Shown: positions 1 to 5,498 of the stretch, piece after piece | Position numbering within the stretch: the first letter of the stretch is position 1 | Layout: every line of letters starts with the position of its first letter | Source: Candidatus Rhabdochlamydia sp. | Lineage (GTDB): Bacteria > Chlamydiota > Chlamydiia > Chlamydiales > Rhabdochlamydiaceae | Assembly: GCA_030043815.1 (NCBI GenBank) | Contig: JASHWX010000056.1 | Location: 1-6,309, forward strand | Reading direction: 5' to 3' | DNA: 6,309 nt | Program-made: the position numbers and the translations under genes | The notes under the pieces: generated by a model | What the model saw: the letters and a program-made list of their open reading frames with translations, nothing else | Database searches by the model: none | What the model was told of the DNA's origin: nothing

Positions 1-215
1 CTAAGGTTTTGTTTTGCAAAATCATCCAGTTCGTGAAGATAAAGATTGGCGAAAAATTGAGAAGTCACATTACCTAACGGTATCCCTATAGGTCCCTCTA
101 GCGTTTCTTTGACTCTAAAGCTATCAATGATCGAGATTGACAGGTTGCGGGATGACCTGCAATGATACTTCTTGGTTAGATTTTTGAACAAATAAAACCG
201 AGTATGGTTTATCAT
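1..215 (-). pseudogene. 5'-truncated DGR-type reverse transcriptase fragment, running off the left edge
   Basis: Translating the minus strand from the ATG at 215-213 gives 71 open codons that continue past the window edge. Residues 28-71 contain IIDSF, then GIPLGNVTSQFFANLYLHEL followed by DDFAKQNL. This matches the RT fingers/palm block just before the catalytic YxDD strand. The LGNVTSQ heptad fits the [IVL]GxxxSQ signature of diversity-generating retroelement reverse transcriptases, where group II intron and retron enzymes usually have QGxxxSP. The YxDD motif would lie just beyond position 1. A full enzyme carries over 100 residues before this block, including the first catalytic aspartate. 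Here only about 27 unrecognisable codons precede it, and the intact ATPase gene occupies the space upstream. The gene therefore looks decapitated by a rearrangement. The ATG is only the nearest in-frame start and may not be used. No template or variable repeat, avd or retron RNA is visible. RT identity is fairly sure; the DGR assignment rests on one motif. Confidence 0.75.
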
Positions 216-221
216 ATAAAC
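207..221. repeat. Short inverted repeat upstream of the ATPase gene
   Basis: GTTTAT-CAT-ATAAAC is a perfect 6+6 bp inverted repeat with a 3 bp centre. It sits 33 bp before the preferred ATPase start at 255, so it could be an operator. It is short and A+T-rich, so chance is a serious alternative. I see no convincing -35/-10 pair next to it. Confidence 0.25.
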
Positions 222-254
222 AAGAAGACGGTAAATTTGGTTTATATTTTCAGC

Positions 255-1604
255 ATGAAAAGATTAATTGATTGGCACTTAAAGACTTGGAAAGAAGAGG
301 CTAAAAGAAAACCTCTATTGCTCAAAGGGGCAAGGCAGGTAGGTAAGACATTCGCCGTTAGAGAGTTGGGTAAATCTTTCGATTCCATGATCGAGGTGAA
401 TTTTGAACTTACTCCAGATGCTAAGACAATTTTTGAAAAAGATTTACAGCCTGATAGAATCGTCTGGGAGCTAGGGCTCTTATCAAATACATCGGTTATT
501 CCTGGAAAAACTTTACTGTTTTTCGATGAAATCCAAGCTGCGCCTCAAGCGATACTCGCTCTGCGCTATTTTTATGAAAAAATGCCTGAGTTACACGTGA
601 TAGCAGCAGGTTCTTTATTGGATTTTGCTTTGGAAAAGGTAGGGATCCCTGTGGGAAGAGTGAATATGCTTTATGTGTATCCACTTTCCTTCATGGAATT
701 TTTAGCGGCCGCCGGGGAAGCCCATTTCATTGAACCCATTTTAGAAGAACAGTCTTTATCGGATATTTTGCATGATCGATTGCTCGATTCTCTGGGTCAT
801 TATCTTGCTATTGGAGGGATGCCCGAAGCTGTGGCAGCTTGGAGAGAAACAAAAGATCCAAGAGCAAGTTATGAAGCCCAAAAAGGATTGATAGAAACTT
901 ATCGACAAGATTTTCCAAAATATTCCAAAAAACATCAAATTCCTTATCTTGAGATTCTCTTTAACCAAATTCCCCATTTCATTGGAGATCAATTTAAATA
1001 TTCCGCCATACATGGAGAATATAAAAAAAGAGAATTAGCTCCTTGTCTCGATCTGTTGCGCCGGGCCAATGTAGTACATCAGATTACCCATTCTGCAGGG
1101 AATGGCATACCTCTTGGTGCAGAAGTGAATCTAGATCGTTTCAAAACCATTTTTCTAGACGTTGGGCTTTCTCAAGCCATTTTGGGACTTGATCTTGCTG
1201 CTTGGTTCTTGAATCCTGATAAAGATCTGATCAATCGCGGGACAATTACTGAGGCTTTTGTGGGTCAAGAGCTTCTTTGCTATTCGTCTCCTAAATGGAA
1301 AACCGACCTCTTTTTCTGGAAAAGAGAAGCTAAAGGCTCCCTTGCTGAAGTAGATTACCTTTATGAATATCAAAATAAGATACTTCCGATTGAAGTAAAA
1401 AGCGGACATGGAACAACTCTAAGAAGCATGCATCAATTTTTATCCGAGCATCCAACATCATCAAAAGGGATCCGTTTTTGGTCTGAAAAAACGTCAGCAA
1501 TGGATAAAATCGATTCTAAGCCCCTTTATGCTGTGGCTGCTTTAGCCCACTCCGATCAAAAAGACGCCATTCGCAGTCTTCTTCATCTAAAAGAAAAAAG
1601 CTGA
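255..1604 (+). CDS. AAA family ATPase with C-terminal DUF4143 (PD-(D/E)XK-like) domain
   Basis: This is a predicted ATPase of the widespread AAA_14/DUF4143 family, whose cellular role is poorly known. From the ATG at 255 it has 449 residues, normal for the family. The Walker A motif GARQVGKT is at residues 25-32, Walker B LLFFDEIQ at 87-94, and the sensor-like GSLLDF at 119-124. The C-terminal part holds RGTITEAFVGQEL (from about 328), then AEVDYL (364-369) and IEVKSG (379-384), the E...EVD...EVK pattern of a PD-(D/E)XK nuclease-like fold. An upstream in-frame ATG at 204 would add 17 residues. I prefer 255 because relatives begin with a short MxKR-like stretch about 20-25 residues before Walker A. 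Neither start has a good Shine-Dalgarno. The gene is visibly richer in A+T (roughly 33-40% G+C in sampled lines) than the LPS genes downstream (about 50%), and it abuts a broken reverse transcriptase. Both points suggest an accessory, horizontally acquired locus. It is intact, with all motifs present. Confidence 0.9.
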   Translation: MKRLIDWHLKTWKEEAKRKPLLLKGARQVGKTFAVRELGKSFDSMIEVNFELTPDAKTIFEKDLQPDRIVWELGLLSNTSVIPGKTLLFFDEIQAAPQAILALRYFYEKMPELHVIAAGSLLDFALEKVGIPVGRVNMLYVYPLSFMEFLAAAGEAHFIEPILEEQSLSDILHDRLLDSLGHYLAIGGMPEAVAAWRETKDPRASYEAQKGLIETYRQDFPKYSKKHQIPYLEILFNQIPHFIGDQFKYSAIHGEYKKRELAPCLDLLRRANVVHQITHSAGNGIPLGAEVNLDRFKTIFLDVGLSQAILGLDLAAWFLNPDKDLINRGTITEAFVGQELLCYSSPKWKTDLFFWKREAKGSLAEVDYLYEYQNKILPIEVKSGHGTTLRSMHQFLSEHPTSSKGIRFWSEKTSAMDKIDSKPLYAVAALAHSDQKDAIRSLLHLKEKS

Positions 1605-1619
1605 TCTCGTGGGGGATAT

Positions 1620-2363
1620 ATGATTTCAGTGACCATTCTCTCAAAAAATGCCGGTGACACGATTGCGGCAACACTCGATGCATGCCGGTCTTTTCCCGAA
1701 GTCATTCTCTTTGATACCGGATCGACCGATGAGACTTTGGCAATCGCAAAGCGCTATCCCAATGTCAGCATCGTCAACGCCCCTTTTGAGGGTTTTGGAA
1801 CCTCTCACAATCGCGCCTCTCAAAAAGCCGCGCATGATTGGATCCTCTCGATCGATAGCGATGAGGTCCTTTCACCTGAGCTTGTGAAAGAAATCCAATC
1901 CCTTTCGCTTAAAACGGATGTTCTCTACTCGCTCTGCCGATCGAATTATTTTCGCGGAAAGTGGATCAAATGCTGCTCGGGATGGCATCCCGATCGGGTC
2001 GTGCGGCTATACCATCGGAAGAACACCTCTTTTTCCGAAGATCAAGTGCATGAAAAGGTGCTTCAATCTGGGATGGCGGTCGTTCCGCTGCAAGGACAAC
2101 TTTACCATGCTCCTTATCGGTCCATTGAGAGTTTTTTGGCCAAAATGCAATTGTACTCCACTCTTTTCGCAGAGCAGCATGCAGGAAAGAAAAAATCATC
2201 GCTCGGCACAGCGATTTTGCATGGGCTTGCGGCTTTTTTTAAGAATTACTTTTTTAAATGGGGTTTTTTAGGTGGTAAAGAAGGATTCATTATCTCTCTT
2301 TACAATGCCCAAGTCACTTATTACAAATATCTCAAGCTCGCTTGGCGCAATAATTCTTTATAG
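1620..2363 (+). CDS. Family 2 glycosyltransferase, WaaE/KdtX-like (LPS inner-core beta-1,4-glucosyltransferase)
   Basis: This 247-residue GT2 enzyme has a GT-A fold and probably acts at the cytoplasmic face of the inner membrane on the LPS core. Visible motifs are VTILSKNAGDTI (4-15), the nucleotide-sugar loop DTGSTDETL (32-40), and the metal-binding DxD within SIDSDE (77-82). WDRxVRL-like HPDRVVRLY (123-131) and DQVHEKV (141-147) follow, with LYHAPY (161-166) and a C-terminal aromatic region (about 205-240). Length and motif order match the WaaE/KdtX family, whose characterised members add glucose to heptose I. The start at 1620 follows GGGGGA (1611-1616), a moderate Shine-Dalgarno. It lies 15 bp after the ATPase stop, so read-through from that gene is possible, although the two look functionally unrelated. 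Its 3' end overlaps the convergent heptosyltransferase gene by 43 bp. The exact donor and acceptor cannot be read from sequence, and other GT2 core transferases remain possible. Confidence 0.85.
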   Translation: MISVTILSKNAGDTIAATLDACRSFPEVILFDTGSTDETLAIAKRYPNVSIVNAPFEGFGTSHNRASQKAAHDWILSIDSDEVLSPELVKEIQSLSLKTDVLYSLCRSNYFRGKWIKCCSGWHPDRVVRLYHRKNTSFSEDQVHEKVLQSGMAVVPLQGQLYHAPYRSIESFLAKMQLYSTLFAEQHAGKKKSSLGTAILHGLAAFFKNYFFKWGFLGGKEGFIISLYNAQVTYYKYLKLAWRNNSL

Positions 2364-3352
2364 ACCCGGTCCGGGGTGATTTCTTTAAGGCAAGGATTTT
2401 CTGAGGCGCTAAAACGGCATGACTTTTTCTCGCAAGGCGAGCAAGGGCGTGTTGAAACAAGATGCATTTGACTGCCTCCGGAAGCGCCGATGAGCCCTGC
2501 GTTCGTGGAGCCGTAAAGGGTCACCGAAGGGACATTGAGCGCGGCGATCAAATGGCTGAGGCCAGTGTCCATCGCCACGCAGGCTCGCGCTCGTTCGAGG
2601 ATGTAGCCGATCTCAGAAAGTGTGAGTTTGGGAAGAACCTGGACACGATGGTCGATGGACAGCCTTTCTGCTCTTTCTTTTTCTTGAGGATTTCCCCAGG
2701 GAAGCAAAATGGCAAACCCTTCCGCCCTCGCTTTTCTGATGAGCTCGGTCCAATGCTCTTCGGGCCAAAGCTTTGTCTTCCAGCTCGCATTATGGACAAA
2801 AACGAGAAAATCATCCGGCAATGAGAAAGCCGGTTTGACAAACCGCTCGCGCAGGATCTGAAAGTCGGGCGGAGATAGAGGCATCGGGTAGTTCAAGGCT
2901 GATGCGAAAAGGCGTCGCAACCGATCGATCGCATGGCTTTTAAGGGAAGCGGAATAACGCTTCTGATACGCTAGATGCGCGATCCACTCCCTCACAGAAT
3001 GCCGATCGAACCCGGCCCTTGGACCCCGCATGAAAAGAGAGAGAAGGGCAGATTTGAAGTTCCCTTGTCCATCGATGATCAGATCGTATTCTGTTTGCCG
3101 CACCGTCTCTATCAGATGGGAAATTGTTCGAAAGGTGCGGGGATGAAAAAGCCCTTTGCGCCAAGCGCGATGATTCGTTGCATAAATATTTTTCACAGCC
3201 GGATGCCACCGTGCGACATCCTGAAAATTTTCATCGACCATCCAGTCGAAGGTGATTTCAGGATATGCTGCCAGAGCATCGCTGAGGGCAGGCAGCGCAT
3301 GGACCAAATCTCCGAGCGATGTCAGTTTAATCAGCAGGATTTTAGAATACAT
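2321..3352 (-). CDS. waaC: Lipopolysaccharide heptosyltransferase I (WaaC/RfaC)
   Basis: WaaC is a GT9 (GT-B fold) enzyme that transfers L-glycero-D-manno-heptose from ADP-heptose to the Kdo of lipid A-Kdo2. The 343-residue protein matches E. coli WaaC along its length. KLTSLGDLVHALPALSDA (9-26) corresponds to KTSSMGDVLHTLPALTDA, with the catalytic Asp at D15. Then come FDWMVDENF (35-43), RAWRK (62-66), YDLIIDGQGNFKSA (89-102), LWPEEHWTELI (195-205), LPWGNPQEKERAERL (217-231), VLPKLTL (239-245), and MDTGLSHLIAALNVPS plus YGSTNAGLIGASG (261-292) at the ADP-heptose site. Unlike E. coli WaaC, the C-terminus has a cysteine set (C304, C307, C312, C321) of a kind seen in some other GT9 enzymes. Its start overlaps the oxygenase stop by 11 bp and lacks a clear Shine-Dalgarno, so translational coupling is likely. 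It is the last gene of the minus operon and overlaps the convergent GT2 gene by 43 bp. Confidence 0.93.
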   Translation of the reverse strand: MYSKILLIKLTSLGDLVHALPALSDALAAYPEITFDWMVDENFQDVARWHPAVKNIYATNHRAWRKGLFHPRTFRTISHLIETVRQTEYDLIIDGQGNFKSALLSLFMRGPRAGFDRHSVREWIAHLAYQKRYSASLKSHAIDRLRRLFASALNYPMPLSPPDFQILRERFVKPAFSLPDDFLVFVHNASWKTKLWPEEHWTELIRKARAEGFAILLPWGNPQEKERAERLSIDHRVQVLPKLTLSEIGYILERARACVAMDTGLSHLIAALNVPSVTLYGSTNAGLIGASGGSQMHLVSTRPCSPCEKKSCRFSASENPCLKEITPDRVYKELLRQASLRYL

Positions 3353-3986
3353 ACGAGGATGAGCCTGAGAACAATTTTTTAAGAAATGAGCTTAGCCCAT
3401 GCCGTTTTAAATGCCTTTCGCGCGCTTCATTCGATGTGACGTAATTGAGTTGGATCGACTGCCTTTCTCCAATGAAAACATGGTGGCCGTGCCAGCAGTT
3501 ATCGGTGACTTTAAAAATGACGCATCGGCCGGCTTCGGGTGGAATTTCAGCGGCAAAAGGCTCCAGGTCGTGTTTATTGTAAAGGAGGCGTAGCTTTCCG
3601 CCTTCGGCTTGCCAATTCAGATTCAAATAAAGAAGCACCGTGATGAGCTTGTCCTTGGAATCGACGTGGATGTGGCCATCCCTTTCGGTCGTATAGCCTC
3701 GGACAGTGATCATGGATGGATTATCGCTCAAATCCATCCCGAACTTTTCCCCGATGAGCTCTTTAAGACGCTCGTGCTGCATCTCCTGCATCAGCATTTC
3801 AAATGCTCCTGACACTGCCACCGCTTTTAAAGGAAAACTACCCCGTTTTTCGAGCTTGGGAAATGATTTTACAACGTCGGCAAGCATATCCGGCTGGATG
3901 AGATGATCGACGATAAGATAAGGAAATGGCTTTTCAATCAACTGGGCATTTTGCAGCGCTTTTAAATTAAGAACTTTACCAATCAT
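3342..3986 (-). CDS. 2-oxoglutarate/Fe(II)-dependent oxygenase
   Basis: This 214-residue protein has a double-stranded beta-helix dioxygenase core (prolyl-4-hydroxylase-like, 2OG-FeII_Oxy_3 type). The iron-binding HxD is HVD at 107-109 in GHIHVDSKDK. The core strands VLLYLNLNW (117-125) and GGKLRLLY (129-136) follow. The distal histidine is H166 (or H168) in WHGHH, and R175 in GERQSIQLNY is the expected 2-oxoglutarate carboxylate ligand, so all catalytic residues are present. The N-terminal FPYLIVDHLI (21-30) is typical of oxygenases found among cell-surface polysaccharide genes. The start is supported by AGGA ending 5 bases upstream, just 12 bp after the HIT gene stop; the stop overlaps the waaC start. 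Co-expression with waaC suggests hydroxylation of an LPS core or lipid A component (Kdo and lipid A acyl hydroxylation are known reactions of such enzymes), but that substrate is inference. No signal peptide is seen. Confidence 0.85.
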   Translation of the reverse strand: MIGKVLNLKALQNAQLIEKPFPYLIVDHLIQPDMLADVVKSFPKLEKRGSFPLKAVAVSGAFEMLMQEMQHERLKELIGEKFGMDLSDNPSMITVRGYTTERDGHIHVDSKDKLITVLLYLNLNWQAEGGKLRLLYNKHDLEPFAAEIPPEAGRCVIFKVTDNCWHGHHVFIGERQSIQLNYVTSNEARERHLKRHGLSSFLKKLFSGSSSYVF

Positions 3987-3998
3987 AAAAATCCTACA

Positions 3999-5042
3999 TT
4001 AAAATTTATCCATCATTTTTTTCCCGAATTCCTCTGTCACCTGGGCCATTTCTTCATCAGAGATATTGCTCGAAGAAAGATACGTCGAGACCCACGAGAG
4101 AGCGTTTGCTGGATCGATCGAAACGACCTGCTCATGGGTATGAAAGACCGTTTGGCCGCTGGACGGGTGGTCTTGCACAAACACGACGACATCCTGGCCC
4201 GGATGGAATTCTTTGAGGACTTCGATCAGGGCCTTTCTCACGATGCTGATCTGATGAATTTCCTCTGGCAAAAGCCCATACACTTTTTCGATGTGCCTTT
4301 TGGGAAAGATAAGAAAGGTGCAGCCTGGCTTTGGGCCCTTTTTGAGGTTGTTCAAAACAACAATGCCCTCATGCTCGAAGACGGTCTGTTTTTCCAAGAC
4401 TTTTGGGTCGCAGAAGTAACATTTGGGAATGTTCACTTCGGGTAAGTGTTCAGGAATTTCAAGCGGCATGGCCATCGGCGTTCCTTTTTCTCCCTGCAAC
4501 TCTAAACGATACATCTGCATGAGCTCGCGGGCTTCATCCCAGTACGCCTCATAGCGGCGATTAGGGAGTTCGATAGCGATGTCGTCAGCTGTCAGGGCTG
4601 GGTAATCCTTTTGAAAAGCCTCCCGCCAAAAATCGGCATTGCTTTCGATTTTGCCATAAACGACAGGAATTAGAGGCGATTGACGATACAGCACATAGCG
4701 GTGGCAATCGACTTTGTCGACAATGTGCTTGATGTTCTCAAAACCCGGCAAGTGAGGAATGATCTCAACGGCCTGCGGCGCGTCATATCTGGCAATGACA
4801 AAACCTCGGATGCCGATGCTCTTGTAGATCTCCGCCATCTTTTTGATTGTTGCAAACAGGGCCGCGTTTTCTTCTTCACTCACATCGCAAAGTCCATGCA
4901 CGTCCCGATTGAACGCGACCGTCAAATGATTCGGTACGCGCGGCGCATCGGGATAGTAAACCGTGAGAAGATCTGTCTTGAAGAGGCACTCATGAGCAGC
5001 AGCAAAGCGGACAAATAAAAGGAGGTAAATAATGAATTTCAT
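3999..5042 (-). CDS. Predicted exported tandem HIT-like protein (GalT/Ap4A phosphorylase-type active site)
   Basis: From the ATG at 5042 the protein has 347 residues. Residues 1-16 (MKFIIYLLLFVRFAAA) look like a signal peptide with a likely cleavage after AAA, before HECLF. Two HIT-like halves follow. The N-terminal half (about 17-120) has the hydrophobic pattern of a HIT fold but no intact histidine triad. The C-terminal half (about 205-312) has CYFC (208-211), typical of the HIT zinc motif, FLIFPKRHIEKVYGL (from 243), and the active site FHTHEQVV, with H301-x-H303-x-Q305. HxHxQ, in place of HxHxH, is the pattern of nucleotidyl-transferring members (GalT, Ap4A phosphorylase), where the middle His is the nucleophile. 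A TTG at 5069 would add nine residues, but it lacks a Shine-Dalgarno and would bury the signal sequence. First main gene of the minus operon, 12 bp before the oxygenase. Substrate unknown. The HIT call is solid; export is less certain. Confidence 0.8.
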   Translation of the reverse strand: MKFIIYLLLFVRFAAAHECLFKTDLLTVYYPDAPRVPNHLTVAFNRDVHGLCDVSEEENAALFATIKKMAEIYKSIGIRGFVIARYDAPQAVEIIPHLPGFENIKHIVDKVDCHRYVLYRQSPLIPVVYGKIESNADFWREAFQKDYPALTADDIAIELPNRRYEAYWDEARELMQMYRLELQGEKGTPMAMPLEIPEHLPEVNIPKCYFCDPKVLEKQTVFEHEGIVVLNNLKKGPKPGCTFLIFPKRHIEKVYGLLPEEIHQISIVRKALIEVLKEFHPGQDVVVFVQDHPSSGQTVFHTHEQVVSIDPANALSWVSTYLSSSNISDEEMAQVTEEFGKKMMDKF

Positions 5043-5043
5043 C

Positions 5044-5082
5044 TCATTCAGTTTGCAAAAAACGGCCAAAATTTGCTATCAT
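5044..5082 (-). CDS. Possible 12-residue leader peptide (uORF) before the HIT gene
   Basis: ATG at 5082-5080 opens MIANFGRFLQTE and ends at TGA 5046-5044, leaving one base before the HIT gene ATG at 5042. It has the best Shine-Dalgarno of the minus strand here, AAGGAG (5092-5087) with a four-base spacer, whereas the HIT ATG has only a weak one. This arrangement fits translation of the HIT gene by termination and re-initiation. No run of a single amino acid is present, so classic attenuation is not indicated. Such a short ORF could be accidental. Confidence 0.4.
   Translation of the reverse strand: MIANFGRFLQTE
5053..5082 (+). promoter_or_regulatory. Predicted sigma70-type promoter for the plus operon
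   Basis: TTGCAA (5053-5058), an 18 bp spacer and TATCAT (5077-5082) with an extended -10 TG at 5074-5075 form a plausible housekeeping promoter. Transcription would start near 5089-5090, about 20 bases before the ATG at 5110 and just before its Shine-Dalgarno AAGGAG (5099-5104). It lies inside the leader ORF of the opposite operon. Prediction by eye only. Confidence 0.4.
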
Positions 5083-5085
5083 TTT

Positions 5086-5105
5086 TCTCCTTAACCAAAA
5101 GGAGA
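5086..5105. promoter_or_regulatory. Inverted repeat formed by the two divergent Shine-Dalgarno sequences
   Basis: TCTCCTT (5086-5092) and AAGGAGA (5099-5105) are perfect inverted arms separated by AACCAA. The right arm is the Shine-Dalgarno of the plus gene starting at 5110. The left arm, read on the minus strand, is the Shine-Dalgarno of the leader ORF starting at 5082. A hairpin in either mRNA could hide its own ribosome site. The repeat may also simply follow from two consensus sites lying back to back. Confidence 0.55.
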
Positions 5106-5109
5106 GACT

Positions 5110-5496
5110 ATGAAATGGATCGGATTATTGACCGCATGTACGACCCTTCTCAATGGTAGCCAAGTCGTCAACCTCCTCAATTTAAACTCCACTGACGTCC
5201 ATGAATTTTCACAAGGGAAGTTAAAGGACTGTATCCTCGAGTGCCCTGAAGGAGCGTCCCTCCCATTTAAGACGGTGATCAAAGGAGATTTTTTAGCGTC
5301 AGAATCTGCTTCAACGCTCAAGATCCTTAAAACATGCTTCATCCGATGCGAAGGCGAAGGCAATTTCCTCTTCAGCTCAGACATGCAGACTTGGAAAGGA
5401 TTTTCCGAGTTTTTCACAGGTGCGATCAGTGTTTCTGTTGAAGCTCAAGAGGAAAATCCCGTTGCAAGTTTAGAATTAAAACTTAACCAGAGGTAA
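5110..5496 (+). CDS. Small predicted exported protein with a duplicated CxxxC motif, unknown function
   Basis: I do not recognise this 128-residue protein. It starts at the ATG at 5110 after a good AAGGAG (5099-5104). The N-terminus MKWIGLLTACTTLLNGSQ resembles a short signal peptide, so export is possible. LTAC at 7-10 looks like a lipobox, but a cysteine at position 10 is too close to the start for a normal lipoprotein. The mature part contains two similar segments. KLKDCILECPEG (37-48, continuing FKTVIKGDF) and ILKTCFIRCEGEG (72-84, continuing MQTWKGF) both centre on CxxxC (C41/C45 and C76/C80). This suggests an internal duplication, perhaps of a beta-rich unit stabilised by disulfides. 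The C-terminus alternates hydrophobic and polar residues (AISVSVEA, ASLELKL), as in beta strands. It is the first gene of the plus operon, two bases before the next start. No function is proposed. Confidence 0.8.
   Translation: MKWIGLLTACTTLLNGSQVVNLLNLNSTDVHEFSQGKLKDCILECPEGASLPFKTVIKGDFLASESASTLKILKTCFIRCEGEGNFLFSSDMQTWKGFSEFFTGAISVSVEAQEENPVASLELKLNQR
5124..5153 (-). promoter_or_regulatory. Predicted sigma70-type promoter for the minus operon, inside the divergent gene
   Basis: On the minus strand, TTGAGA (5153-5148), an 18 bp spacer and AATAAT (5129-5124) match the consensus at 10 of 12 positions. Transcription would begin near 5117, ahead of the leader ORF Shine-Dalgarno at 5092-5087. 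The site lies within the first 15 codons of the opposite gene, as it must, because only 27 bases separate the leader ORF start from the plus-strand ATG. Prediction by eye only. Confidence 0.4.
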
Positions 5497-5498
5497 AA

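Noticed and set aside
141..159. CAGGT...ACCTG inverted repeat
   Set aside because: Only 5 bp arms with a 9-base loop, inside or next to the RT coding frame; expected by chance.
204..254. Longer ATPase start at ATG 204 adding 17 residues
   Set aside because: The extension does not resemble the family N-terminus and has no Shine-Dalgarno; ATG 255 puts Walker A at the usual distance.
2234..2269. Three poly-T runs (7, 6, 6) in the GT2 gene as phase-variation tracts
   Set aside because: They encode the Phe/Lys-rich C-terminal segment expected for WaaE-like proteins and are too short for typical slipped-strand switching.
2364..2377. CCCGG-T-CCGGG palindrome just after the GT2 stop, as a terminator
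   Set aside because: A one-base centre cannot form a hairpin loop, no T-run follows, and it lies inside waaC coding sequence.
2462..2824. Plus-strand 120-residue ORF opposite waaC
   Set aside because: It lies entirely antisense to a well-supported gene and has no recognisable motif.
4134..4445. Plus-strand 103-residue ORF opposite the HIT gene
   Set aside because: Its reading frame is the shadow of the conserved HIT domain and shows no independent features.
5043..5069. TTG start at 5069 for the HIT gene
   Set aside because: A rare start codon without a Shine-Dalgarno, and it would place a polar stretch before the signal peptide. ATG 5042 fits better.
5128..5139. Lipobox LTAC making the 5110 product a lipoprotein
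   Set aside because: The cysteine is residue 10, leaving too short a hydrophobic stretch for a lipoprotein signal.
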